This document shows, one piece after another, positions 19,156 to 27,771 of a DNA stretch of 64,000 nucleotides. Below the pieces are notes generated by a model. That model saw only the letters and a program-made list of their open reading frames with translations, made no database searches and had not been told where the DNA came from. The translations under genes were made by a program, and so were the position numbers. Position 1 is the first letter of the stretch, and each line of letters starts with the position of its first letter. This DNA is from Variovorax sp. IB41 (GTDB lineage: Bacteria > Pseudomonadota > Gammaproteobacteria > Burkholderiales > Burkholderiaceae_C), in NCBI RefSeq assembly GCF_016405905.1, contig NZ_JAEFCB010000010.1, forward strand, positions 124,001-188,000. The letters run 5' to 3'.

Positions 19156-19925
19156 GAGGCCGGGTCTCGCCCCGGCGGGCGACTTACTTTCTTTTGCTTC
19201 GCCAAAAGAACGTAAGCAAAGAAAAGGCGACCCTGCTGTCTGCGACCCTTCGCTTCGCTACGGGCAACCTGCGGTGCTCACGTTTCGCGGGGTCTCGCCG
19301 AACTCGCTGCGCTCAAACAGCGGCGAGCCCTGATCCGCGAAACGCTGCGCTCCTCGGCGCAGCCAGAAGGGAGGGGAAGTCTTCGGGCCATCGCTTTGCT
19401 CGGCTTGCAATCCTCGGGCCTTTGCTTCGCTCGGCTGCGGTGCCCCCACCCCGGCCCTCCCCCAAGGGGGGAGGGAGAAAGACCAGACCTGCAACACAGG
19501 GCCTTGATGCATTGCTCCTTCCCCCGCTGGGGGAAGGCTGGGAAGGGGGCTCGACGGCCCTCGCAACACGGCAGTGCTTCAACAAGCGCCGCGTGCCCCC
19601 ACCCCAACCCTCCCCCGGAAGGGGAGGGAGCCAATCCAAGCCGAGCGAAGCAAAGGCTCGTGAGGTGTCCAGGCGCCGAGCGCAGCGATGGCCCGCTGGT
19701 TCCCAAAGCCCTTCTGTATGCGCCGAGGAGCGGAGCGTTTCGCGGATCAGGGCTCGCCCTTGTTTGAGCGAAGCGAGTTTGGGCGAGACCCCGCGGAACG
19801 TGAGCACCGCAGGTTGCCCGAAGCGAAGCGTAGGGACGCAGACAGCAGGGTCGCCTTTTCTTTGCTTACGTTCTTTTGGCGAAGCAAAAGAAAGTAAGTC
19901 GCCCGCCGGGGCGAGACCCGGCCTC
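19156..19925. repeat. Large imperfect inverted repeat element inside the mdt operon
   Basis: The left arm (about 19156-19437) and right arm (about 19641-19925) are reverse complements over roughly 280 bp each. The outer 80 bp or so are essentially identical, and scattered differences appear further in. The centre (19440-19640) holds three GC-rich hairpin tips at 19455-19475, 19517-19537 and 19608-19628, each of the form CCCTCCCCC-loop-GGGGGAGGG or CCTTCCCCC-loop-GGGGGAAGG. No ORF here looks real. Open frames through the arms are low-quality and mirrored on both strands. It separates mdtB from mdtC. No clear target-site duplication was seen. Confidence 0.88.
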
Positions 19926-19948
19926 CGCCCCCAGCAGGGGAAGCCGCG

Positions 19949-22900
19949 ATGAATTTGTCGCTCCCCTTCGTCAGAAGACCCATCGGCACAGTCCTGCTGA
20001 CGATAGGCATCGCCCTCGCAGGCATAGCCGCGTTCTTCGTGCTGCCAGTCTCGCCACTCCCCCAGGTCGACTACCCAGTCATCTCGGTAAGAGCCTCGAT
20101 CCCCGGCGCAAGCCCCGAAACGATGGCAACCAGCGTGGCGACGCCGCTGGAGCGCCACCTGGGCACCATCGCAGGCGTCAACGAAATGACGTCCACGAGC
20201 TCCGTCGGCTCCTCCCGCGTCACCCTCCAGTTCGACCTGAGCCGCAACATCGACGGCGCCGCCCGGGAAGTGCAGGCCGCCATCAACGCGAGCCGTGTCG
20301 ACCTCCCCGCCACCCTCCGCAGCAACCCGACCTACCGCAAGGCCAACCCGGCGGCGTCGCCGGTCATCATCCTGGCCCTCACCTCCAAGACAAAGACCCC
20401 GGGCCAGATCTACGACGCGGTGTCGAACATCGTGAGCCAGCGCCTGTCGCAAGTCGACGGCGTGGGCGACGTCGAGATCGGCGGCGGCTCGCTCCCCGCC
20501 GTGCGCATCGAACTGCTGCCGTTCGCACTCAACCGCTACGGCATCAGCACCGAGGACGTGCGCGCCGCCATCCAGGCCTCCAACGCCAACCGCCCCAAGG
20601 GCATGGTGCAGGGCGACGGCCGCAAGCTCCAGATCTACACGCAGACGCCGGCCCTGCGCGCCAGCGACTACGCCTCGATGGTCGTGGCCTGGCGCAACGG
20701 CGCGGCGGTGCGGCTGCAGGACGTGGCCGAGGTGATCGACGGCGTGGAAGACACGCGCACGCTGGGCCTCTTCAACGGCGAGCCGGCGATCATCATCCTC
20801 ATCACGCGGCAGCCCTCGGCCAACATCATCGAAACCGTGGACAGCGTGCGCGCATTGCTGCCCGAACTGCAGGCGCAGCTGCCGCCCGACGTGACGCTGC
20901 AGGTCGCCTCGGACAGCACCAACTCCATCCGCAGTTCGCTGCACGAGGTCGAGGCGACGCTGGTCATCTCGGTGCTGTTGGTGGTGCTGGTGGTGAGTCT
21001 CTTTCTTCGCAGCGTGCGCGCGACCATCGTGCCGGCCGTGGCCACCATCGCGGCGCTGCTGGGCACCTTCGGGGTGATGTACCTGCTGGGCTTCAGCCTC
21101 AACAACCTGAGCCTGATGGCGCTCACGGTGGCCACCGGCTTCGTGGTGGACGACGCCATCGTGGTGCTGGAGAACACCAGCCGCCATATCGAGTCGGGCA
21201 TGTCGCGCATGAAGGCGGCGCTGCTGGGCGCCAAGGAGGTGGGCTTCACCGTGCTGTCGATCAGCGTCTCGCTGGTGGCGGTGTTCATTCCGCTGCTGTT
21301 CATGGGCGGGCAGGTGGGGCGGCTTTTCCGCGAGTTCGCGATCACGCTGTCGGCGGCGGTGATGATCTCTCTGGTCATCTCGCTCACCACCACGCCGATG
21401 ATGTGCGCCTGGCTGCTCAAGCGCGGCGGCGAGCACGACAAGAACAAGCCGCAAGGGCGCCTCGGCCGCATGGCCGCGCGCAGCTACGACTGGGTGCTCA
21501 AGCGCTACGAGACCAGCCTGGACTGGGCGCTCGACAGCAAGGGGCTGGTCATGCTCATCCTGGTGGCGGTGGTGGGGCTGAACGTCTATCTCTTCAGCGC
21601 CGCGCCCAAGGGCTTCTTCCCACAGCAGGACAGCGGCCAGCTCAACGGCGGCCTGCGCGCCGACCAGAGCATCTCGTCGCAGGCGCTGGCTGCCAAGCTG
21701 CGGCAGGTGATCGACATCATCCGCAAGGACCCGGCGGTCGACACGGTGATCGGCTTCACCGGCGGCTCGCGCGCGGGTGGCGGCTTCATGTTCGTGAACC
21801 TCAAGCCCGCCAATCAGCGCACCGAGAGCGGCCTGGCCGTCATCGCGCGCCTGCGGCCCCAGCTCAACGAGGTGACGGGCCTGCGCGTGTTCCTCGGGAC
21901 CGTGCAGGACGTGCGCTCGGGCGGGCGCTCGAGCAACTCCACCTACCAGTACACGCTCAAGAGCGACAACCTGACCGATCTGCGCACCTGGGCCACCAAG
22001 CTCTCGGACGAGCTGAAGCTGCAGCCCCTGCTCACCGACGTGGACACCGACCAGGACCAGAACGGCGTGGAGACGGTGGCCAAGGTCGACCCCGACAGCG
22101 CGCGGCGCCTGGGCCTCACCTCCACCGCCATCGACAACGCGCTCTACAACGCCTTCGGCCAGCGCCAGGTGGCCACGATCTACACCGAGCTGAACCAGTA
22201 CCACGTGGTGATGGAATGGGCGCCGCGCTACACGCGCAGCCCCAATTCGCTGAGCGACGTGTACGTGCCGGCCACCCGCACCTCGGTGATCGGCGGGCAG
22301 ACCGTGACCACGCAGGTCGCGGCGACGACGACCACCACTTCGACGACGGGCGGCGCCGCATCGACCGCCACGGCCGCGAGCACCACGGTGCCCGTGTCGG
22401 CCAACGCGGGCCTGCGCGGCGCATCGACCGGCAATGTGCTGAGCAACACGCCCACCACGCTGGTGCCGCTGTCGGCGGTGGCCAAGTTCGAGGAGCAGTC
22501 GGTCGCCACCTCGGTGAGCCACGACGACGGCGAGCTAGCGACCACCATCTCGTTCAACCTCGCCGAGGGCGCGAACCTGGGCGATGCGCGCGAGGCCATC
22601 GCCAAGGCCGAGGCCAACATCGCGATGCCCACCAACGTGCGCGGCGCATTCGCCGGCACCGCCGCCAGCGCGCAGCAGTCGCAGGGCCAGCAGGTCATGC
22701 TGATCCTGGCCGCTCTGATCGTGATCTACATCGTGCTGGGCATTCTTTATGAAAGCCTGGTGCACCCGATCACCGTGCTCTCGACGCTGCCCTCGGCCGG
22801 CGTGGGCGCGGTGCTGGCGCTCCTGATGTTCCGCATGGAGTTCTCGATCATTGCGCTGATCGGCGTGTTCCTTCTGATCGGCATCGTGAAGAAGAACGCC

Positions 22901-23221
22901 ATCCTGATCATCGACTTCGCGCTGGAGGCCGAGCGCTCGCGCGGGCTCACGCCGCTGGAGGCGGTGCGGGAGGCGTGCCTGCTGCGCTTCCGGCCCATCC
23001 TCATGACGACGATGGCGGCCGCGCTCGGCGCGCTGCCGCTGGCCATCGGTTTCGGCGAGGGGGCGGAACTGCGCCGGCCGCTGGGCGTGGCCATCATCGG
23101 CGGGCTGATCGCGAGCCAGTTGCTGACCCTGCTGACAACGCCGGTCGTCTATCTCCTGCTCGACAAGCTGCGCCGCCGTGGCAAGAACGAACACGAATTG
23201 AGCCGTGTCACGCCCGCTTGA
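19949..23221 (+). CDS. mdtC: RND efflux permease, MdtC-like, with Thr-rich insertion
   Basis: The second permease, 1090 residues, pairs with MdtB. It shows MNLSLPFVRRPIGTVLLTIG at the start, the acidic pair in TGFVVDDAIVVLEN, and IVKKNAILIIDFALE in the second half. It is about 50-60 residues longer than usual. Between the motif LSDVYVPA and LVPLSAVAKFE (about residues 770-835) lies a low-complexity stretch rich in Thr, Ala, Ser and Gly, within the second periplasmic domain. GGGGAAG precedes ATG 19949. The outer membrane factor follows after 10 bp. Confidence 0.92.
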   Translation: MNLSLPFVRRPIGTVLLTIGIALAGIAAFFVLPVSPLPQVDYPVISVRASIPGASPETMATSVATPLERHLGTIAGVNEMTSTSSVGSSRVTLQFDLSRNIDGAAREVQAAINASRVDLPATLRSNPTYRKANPAASPVIILALTSKTKTPGQIYDAVSNIVSQRLSQVDGVGDVEIGGGSLPAVRIELLPFALNRYGISTEDVRAAIQASNANRPKGMVQGDGRKLQIYTQTPALRASDYASMVVAWRNGAAVRLQDVAEVIDGVEDTRTLGLFNGEPAIIILITRQPSANIIETVDSVRALLPELQAQLPPDVTLQVASDSTNSIRSSLHEVEATLVISVLLVVLVVSLFLRSVRATIVPAVATIAALLGTFGVMYLLGFSLNNLSLMALTVATGFVVDDAIVVLENTSRHIESGMSRMKAALLGAKEVGFTVLSISVSLVAVFIPLLFMGGQVGRLFREFAITLSAAVMISLVISLTTTPMMCAWLLKRGGEHDKNKPQGRLGRMAARSYDWVLKRYETSLDWALDSKGLVMLILVAVVGLNVYLFSAAPKGFFPQQDSGQLNGGLRADQSISSQALAAKLRQVIDIIRKDPAVDTVIGFTGGSRAGGGFMFVNLKPANQRTESGLAVIARLRPQLNEVTGLRVFLGTVQDVRSGGRSSNSTYQYTLKSDNLTDLRTWATKLSDELKLQPLLTDVDTDQDQNGVETVAKVDPDSARRLGLTSTAIDNALYNAFGQRQVATIYTELNQYHVVMEWAPRYTRSPNSLSDVYVPATRTSVIGGQTVTTQVAATTTTTSTTGGAASTATAASTTVPVSANAGLRGASTGNVLSNTPTTLVPLSAVAKFEEQSVATSVSHDDGELATTISFNLAEGANLGDAREAIAKAEANIAMPTNVRGAFAGTAASAQQSQGQQVMLILAALIVIYIVLGILYESLVHPITVLSTLPSAGVGAVLALLMFRMEFSIIALIGVFLLIGIVKKNAILIIDFALEAERSRGLTPLEAVREACLLRFRPILMTTMAAALGALPLAIGFGEGAELRRPLGVAIIGGLIASQLLTLLTTPVVYLLLDKLRRRGKNEHELSRVTPA

Positions 23222-23231
23222 GAACAACACC

Positions 23232-24803
23232 ATGAACGCACTGCCGACTTCATCCCCTGTCACGCTCGAAAAGGGCCAACCGTTCACGCTGAGCCTGTCG
23301 AAGCGCCGCGCAGAGCTTCGACAGGCTCAGCCCGAACGGTTTGTGTTCCGGCTCGGCGTGTTGGCCCTCGCCGCCGCGCTCGCGGGTTGCGCGGTCGGGC
23401 CCGCCTACCAGGTGCCGACCTCCGCGGCGTCCAACGCCTGGAAGGAGCAGCAGACCGCCGAAGGCTGGCTGCCCGCCGCACCCGCCGATGCGCTGGACCG
23501 CGGCGAGTGGTGGAAGCTCTTCGCCGACCCCACGCTCGACGAACTGGCCGGCCGCGTGCAGGTGTCGAACCAGAACATTGCCGCGGCAGTGGCCAACTAC
23601 ACGCAGGCCCAGGCGCTGGTGCGCGGCGAGCGCGCGCAGCTCTTTCCCTCGGTGTCGTTCAGCGGCAGCGGGCGGCGCAGCGGCAACGTGAACAGCAACA
23701 GTGAAACAGCCAGTCCGTCGAACAGTTTCTCCGCCTCGCTCAATGCCAGCTGGACGCCCGACGTCTGGGGGCGCCTGCGCGAAGCGGTGAGCAGCGCGCA
23801 GGCCAACGCACAGGCGAGCGAGGCCGACCTCGCGGCGGCGCGCCTCTCGGCCATCGGCGATCTGGCGACCAACTACTTCTCGCTGCGGGAGGCCGACGCC
23901 GAGATCGTGCTGCTCGACGAAACCATCGCGGGCTACCAGCGCGCTTTCGAGATCACGAGCAACCGCTATGCAGCGGGCATTTCCGCGCAGACCGACGTGC
24001 TGCAGGCGCAGACGCAACTGGTCAATGCCAAGGCCGACCGCGTGGGCCTCACGCGCACGCGTGCCACGCTGGAACACGCCATCGCAATGCTGGTGGGCGT
24101 GGCCCCGGCGGACTTCACCTTGCCGGCCGCGACCTGGACCCCCACGGTGCCCGGCGTGCCGACCGGCGTGCCCTCGACGCTGCTGCAGCGCCGCCCCGAC
24201 ATCGCGGCGGCGGAGCGCTCGGTGGCCGCTGCCAATGCGCAGATCGGCATTGCGCGCGCCGCGTATTTCCCGAACATCCCGCTGACCGCATCGGTCGGCA
24301 GCACCAACGCGAGCCGCGTGAAGGACCTGTTCAGCTCGGCCAACACGCTGTGGTCGCTCGGCTTCTCGGTGGCGCAGGTGGTGTTCGATGCCGGCGCGAT
24401 CGGCGCGAGCGTCGATGCGGCCAAGGCCGGCCACGAAGCCGCCGTGGCGCGCTACCGCCAGACGGTGCTCACCGCATTCCAGGCGGTCGAAGACCAGCTG
24501 ACGACGGGCGCCACGCTCGCGCAGCAGGAGGGCTTCCGCCGCGAAGCCACGCTCGCGGCCGACAAGACCGAGCAGCAGTTGCTCAACCGCTACCGCGCGG
24601 CGCAGGTGAGCTACACCGACGTGGTGACGGCGCAAGCCGCTGCCCTCAGCGCGCGGCGTGCGCTGGTGCAGCTGCAGGGCAATCGCCAGGCCTCGGCGAT
24701 CGCGCTCATCCAGGCGATGGGCGGTGGCTGGCAGGCCGGGTGGATGGCCGGCAACGACACGGGCGCTGCGGCACAGCAACCTGCCGGCCCTCGCGCGCAG
24801 TAA
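23232..24803 (+). CDS. RND outer membrane factor, NodT/TolC-type lipoprotein
   Basis: A 523-residue outer membrane channel for the Mdt pump. After the lipobox AALAGC (Cys53), WWKLFADPTLDELAGRV and the long coiled OEP helices (two homologous repeats) follow. SLLQRRPDIAAAERSV-type motifs appear as TLLQRRPDIAAAERSV. The signal peptide is preceded by an odd N-terminus. Residues 17-36 are encoded by a 60-bp REP-like hairpin (23280-23339), which pushes the hydrophobic core to residues 37-53. ATG 23232 lacks a strong ribosome binding site, so a later start such as GTG within the core is possible. Family assignment is secure. Confidence 0.88.
   Translation: MNALPTSSPVTLEKGQPFTLSLSKRRAELRQAQPERFVFRLGVLALAAALAGCAVGPAYQVPTSAASNAWKEQQTAEGWLPAAPADALDRGEWWKLFADPTLDELAGRVQVSNQNIAAAVANYTQAQALVRGERAQLFPSVSFSGSGRRSGNVNSNSETASPSNSFSASLNASWTPDVWGRLREAVSSAQANAQASEADLAAARLSAIGDLATNYFSLREADAEIVLLDETIAGYQRAFEITSNRYAAGISAQTDVLQAQTQLVNAKADRVGLTRTRATLEHAIAMLVGVAPADFTLPAATWTPTVPGVPTGVPSTLLQRRPDIAAAERSVAAANAQIGIARAAYFPNIPLTASVGSTNASRVKDLFSSANTLWSLGFSVAQVVFDAGAIGASVDAAKAGHEAAVARYRQTVLTAFQAVEDQLTTGATLAQQEGFRREATLAADKTEQQLLNRYRAAQVSYTDVVTAQAAALSARRALVQLQGNRQASAIALIQAMGGGWQAGWMAGNDTGAAAQQPAGPRAQ
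23280..23339. repeat. REP-like inverted repeat, copy 1 (inside coding sequence)
   Basis: Two 25-nt arms (23280-23304 and 23315-23339) pair with two mismatches around the 10-nt loop GCCGCGCAGA. The core GAGCCTGTCGAAGC is perfectly paired. A second copy lies at 28712-28771. Here it is in frame and encodes about 20 residues of the outer membrane factor. Confidence 0.93.
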
Positions 24804-24891
24804 GCGCGAGGAGGGCGGTTTCGCGGAGGGGCGCCATGCCCATCCAGTCGGCTCCGCCGCTCGCGCGGCGGGCTTCGTTTCACGGCGCAGT

Positions 24892-24929
24892 CGTTCCCGG
24901 CGTTGTTCCCGGCGTTGTTCCCGGCGCTC
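24892..24929 (+). repeat. Short tandem repeat, about 12-bp unit, three copies
   Basis: Three head-to-tail copies of a GTTCCCGGC-GTT unit lie just past the 3' end of the SPW gene on the opposite strand, the last copy being slightly changed. Function unknown. It is a candidate for slipped-strand variation. Confidence 0.6.
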
Positions 24930-25293
24930 AGTGCGCCGGACGGTTCAGCGTGCTGCCCAGGTAGTCCTTGTCGGTCACCAGCACCCAGAGGGCGAGCACC
25001 AGGATCACCGCGGCCACGAGCACCGCGTTGACCATCGCCGTTTCCATCGCGGCGAAACCGACCAGCCACGGCGATGCGGCAAGCCACACTGCGAGGGCCA
25101 CTTCGGTCCACTCTTCCCACTGCTTGGGCACGAAGGTCGCGCCCAATGCCACGGCGCCCAGCACGATGCCGGTGGCCACCATGGTCCACATGGCGGGCGA
25201 GATGCCCTGAAAGCCCAGGACCCAGGGCGAGACGATCAGCCAGGCGCCGGCGACGGCGTTGACGGGGTCTTGCCAATGCTTCACTTGCTTCAT
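24928..25293 (-). CDS. SPW-repeat membrane protein
   Basis: A 121-residue membrane protein with four helices and two copies of the SPW motif: LIVSPWVLGF near residue 20 and LAASPWLVGF near residue 80. The family is named for these repeats, and its function is unknown. ATG 25293 (MKQVKHWQDPVNAV) is favoured over ATG 25299 because AGGAGG then sits at proper spacing. The gene lies in the spacer between the efflux operon and the RpiR regulator, on the same strand as the regulator. Confidence 0.82.
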   Translation of the reverse strand: MKQVKHWQDPVNAVAGAWLIVSPWVLGFQGISPAMWTMVATGIVLGAVALGATFVPKQWEEWTEVALAVWLAASPWLVGFAAMETAMVNAVLVAAVILVLALWVLVTDKDYLGSTLNRPAH

Positions 25294-25376
25294 GGTCATT
25301 ACCTCCTGTCGCGACAAGGCGCCGCGACAGCGGTTGGACACCCGCGTCGGGGCAGGGTTCCGTCCCGGGGCAGCGG

Positions 25377-26240
25377 CTATCCGCGTGCGACAGGAGGCAA
25401 AAGGTACGCACCCGACTCGAACAGCTGCGCCTCGGCCTGGTCGATGCGCTTGATGCCCGGCTTGCCCGCGCGGCTGGCGAGCAGTTCGACCAGCGCCTCG
25501 GTCACCGCCACGCCGGCCGCCACCGACGGAAAGAACGAGGGGCTGTTGATCGTGAAGAGCAGCGTCTCGTCGGCCAGCAGCGAGAGCGGCGAGGTCACGC
25601 TGTCGGTGATCGCGACGATGCGGCAGCCGGCCGCCTTGGCGGCTTCGGCCACCTGCAGCGCCTCGCGCGAGTAGGGCGCGAAGCTCGCCACCACCAGCGC
25701 ATCGCCCTTGGCGAAGGCGCGCTGCTGCATCTCCAGCGAGCCGCCCTGGCCGTCGACCAGGTGCACGCTCGCGCGAAAGAGCCGGTACACATAGACGAAA
25801 GAGAACGCGATCGGAAAGCACGCGCGAAAGCCCGCCGCATGCACGGCCGCCGCCTTCTCGATCAATGCGCAGGCCTTCTGCAGCGCCTGCTCGCTCTGCT
25901 GGTGCGTGGCTTCCAGGTTGCGGCGCTGCACCTCGAACATCTCGCCCGTGAGGCCGCGGTCGTGCGAGCGGCCGACCAGCTGCTTGGCGCGCCCGCCGTA
26001 GGTCTCGCTGCCCAGGCCCATGTCGCCCGCGAAGGCTTCCTTGAGCTGCGGCCAGCCCGCATAGCCCAGGTTCTGCGCGAAACGCACCAGCGTGGCCGGC
26101 GTGCTTTGCGCGCGCGTGCCCACGTTGCGCATCGAGGCGGTGATCACTTCGTTGGGATGGTCGAGCACGTAGCGCGCCACCTGTTGCAGGGCAGGGCTCA
26201 GTTCGTTGAAGCGCTGGCGGATCTGGTCTCTGGCGCCCAT
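25377..26240 (-). CDS. MurR/RpiR-family transcriptional regulator
   Basis: A 287-residue repressor or activator. The N-terminal HTH_6 domain (IRQRFNELSPALQQVARYVL, with TPATLVRFAQNLGYAGWPQL as the recognition part) is followed by a SIS sugar/phosphate-binding domain at about residues 120-260. That domain includes GDALVVASFAPYSREAL and GCRIVAITDS. ATG 26240 is chosen over an upstream ATG because the extra 29 residues overlap operator-like DNA. It is divergent from the aminotransferase gene at 26378. In this position RpiR proteins usually control the neighbouring catabolic genes, and the ligand here is probably an amino-acid-derived compound rather than a sugar. Confidence 0.87.
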   Translation of the reverse strand: MGARDQIRQRFNELSPALQQVARYVLDHPNEVITASMRNVGTRAQSTPATLVRFAQNLGYAGWPQLKEAFAGDMGLGSETYGGRAKQLVGRSHDRGLTGEMFEVQRRNLEATHQQSEQALQKACALIEKAAAVHAAGFRACFPIAFSFVYVYRLFRASVHLVDGQGGSLEMQQRAFAKGDALVVASFAPYSREALQVAEAAKAAGCRIVAITDSVTSPLSLLADETLLFTINSPSFFPSVAAGVAVTEALVELLASRAGKPGIKRIDQAEAQLFESGAYLLPPVARG

Positions 26241-26267
26241 GGCGGTGTCTCTCTTCTGGCTGCGGTT

Positions 26268-26351
26268 GGAACGAATGTACCGGACATGGAACGATGAAAC
26301 AGTTGACGGAACAAATGTTCCAAACAATAATTCGCCCGAAACATTGGTTCC
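26268..26351. promoter_or_regulatory. Divergent promoter with three RpiR operator-like sites
   Basis: Three 14-bp near-palindromes occur: GGAACGAATGTACC (26268), GGAACAAATGTTCC (26308) and GAAACATTGGTTCC (26338). Their centres are 40 and 30 bp apart, which puts them on one face of the helix. A candidate promoter for the aminotransferase has TTGACG at 26304-26309 and AATAAT at 26326-26331, spacer 16. The middle site lies between these two boxes, as expected for repression. Confidence 0.65.
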
Positions 26352-26377
26352 AAAGACCGTTCCAGATCTCCACCGCC

Positions 26378-27712
26378 ATGACGCACGTCTTTCACCGCAG
26401 CCTTCGCCAGACCCCGCCCGTTGCCACGAGCTCGAAGGGCATGTTCATCCGCGATGCCGAAGGCCGCGAATACCTCGATGCCTCGGGCGGCGCGGCCGTT
26501 TCGTCGCTGGGTCACGCGCACCCCGAGGTGCTGGCCGCCATGCACGCGCAGCTCGACACGCTGGCCTACGCCCACACCAGCTTCTTCACGAGCGAAGTGG
26601 CCGAGCAATTGGCCGATGAGCTGATCGCCTCCGCCCCCGAAGGCATGAGCCACGTGTACCTGGTGAGCGGCGGTTCTGAGGCCGTGGAGTCCGCGCTCAA
26701 GATGGCGCGCCAATACTTCGTGGAGATCGGGCAGCCGCAGCGCACCCACTTCATCGCGCGCCGCCAGAGTTACCACGGCAACACGCTGGGCGCGCTCGCG
26801 GTGGGCGGCAACGCATGGCGCCGCGAGCCGTTCGCGCCGATCCTCGTGCCGGCCACGCATGTGTCGCCGTGCTATCCGTACCGCGAGCAGCGCGAGGGCG
26901 AGAGCGCCGTGCAGTACGGACTTCGCCTCGCGGCCGAGCTCGAAGCGGCCATCGTCGCGCAGGGCGCCGACCGCGTGATCGCTTTCGTCGCCGAAACGGT
27001 AGGCGGTGCCACGGCCGGCGTGCTCACGCCCGTGCCGGGTTACTTCAAGGCGGTGCGCGCCGTGTGCGACAAATACGGCGTGCTGCTGATCCTCGATGAG
27101 GTGATGTGCGGCATGGGCCGCACCGGCTCGCTGCATGCGTGCGAGCAGGAGGGCATCGCGCCCGACCTGATGACCATCGCCAAGGGCCTGGGCGGCGGCT
27201 ACCAGCCGATCGGCGCGGTGCTCGCGCAGCAGAAGATCGTCGAGGCCATGTCCAGGGGCAGCGGCTTCTTCCAGCACGGCCACACCTACCTCGGCCATCC
27301 GATGGCCTGCGCGGCGGCGCTCGCGGTGCAGCAGGTGATCCGCCGCGACGGCCTCGTCGCGAAGGTGCGCGAAGACGGCGTGGCCTTCGGCGCGATGCTC
27401 GCCGAGGCGCTGGGCAACCACGCGCACGTGGGCGACATCCGCGGGCGCGGCTTCTTCTGGGGCATCGAGCTGGTCGCGGACCGCGCGAGCAAGGCGCCGT
27501 TCGATCCGTCGCGGAAGGTCCATGCGCTCGTCAAGAAAGACGCGATGGCGCGCGGCCTGTTGTGCTACCCCTTCGGCGGCACCGTCGATGGCCGCCAGGG
27601 CGATCACGTGCTGCTCGCGCCGCCCTTCATCGCGACGCGCCAGGACCTGCAGGAAATCGCCGCCCGTCTCGCGGCCTCCATCGATGCGGTCACGCGGGCC
27701 GCCGCGCGCTGA
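26378..27712 (+). CDS. Class III PLP-dependent aminotransferase
   Basis: A 444-residue cytoplasmic aminotransferase of the omega-transaminase/GABA-type fold. Seen motifs are DASGGAAVSSLGHAHP, YLVSGGSEAVESALKMARQY, RRQSYHGNTLGAL, LLILDEVMCGMGRTG (cofactor-binding aspartate) and TIAKGLGGGYQPIG, which contains the Schiff-base lysine. ATG 26378 places the usual 20-residue lead before the fold. It is followed by an amino-acid-binding protein and an Asp/Glu racemase-like gene, which suggests use of a D- or unusual amino acid as nitrogen source. The exact substrate cannot be read from sequence. Confidence 0.88.
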   Translation: MTHVFHRSLRQTPPVATSSKGMFIRDAEGREYLDASGGAAVSSLGHAHPEVLAAMHAQLDTLAYAHTSFFTSEVAEQLADELIASAPEGMSHVYLVSGGSEAVESALKMARQYFVEIGQPQRTHFIARRQSYHGNTLGALAVGGNAWRREPFAPILVPATHVSPCYPYREQREGESAVQYGLRLAAELEAAIVAQGADRVIAFVAETVGGATAGVLTPVPGYFKAVRAVCDKYGVLLILDEVMCGMGRTGSLHACEQEGIAPDLMTIAKGLGGGYQPIGAVLAQQKIVEAMSRGSGFFQHGHTYLGHPMACAAALAVQQVIRRDGLVAKVREDGVAFGAMLAEALGNHAHVGDIRGRGFFWGIELVADRASKAPFDPSRKVHALVKKDAMARGLLCYPFGGTVDGRQGDHVLLAPPFIATRQDLQEIAARLAASIDAVTRAAAR

Positions 27713-27771
27713 TCGCAACCCCCGTTTCCCTTCGCCGTTTTCTTCAACCCGCCGTTCCGAGGAGCGCTCCC

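Noticed and set aside
19119..19952. 277-codon frame through the inverted-repeat element
   Set aside because: The sequence is built from the two mirror-image arms, is equally open in reverse, and contains no recognisable domain.
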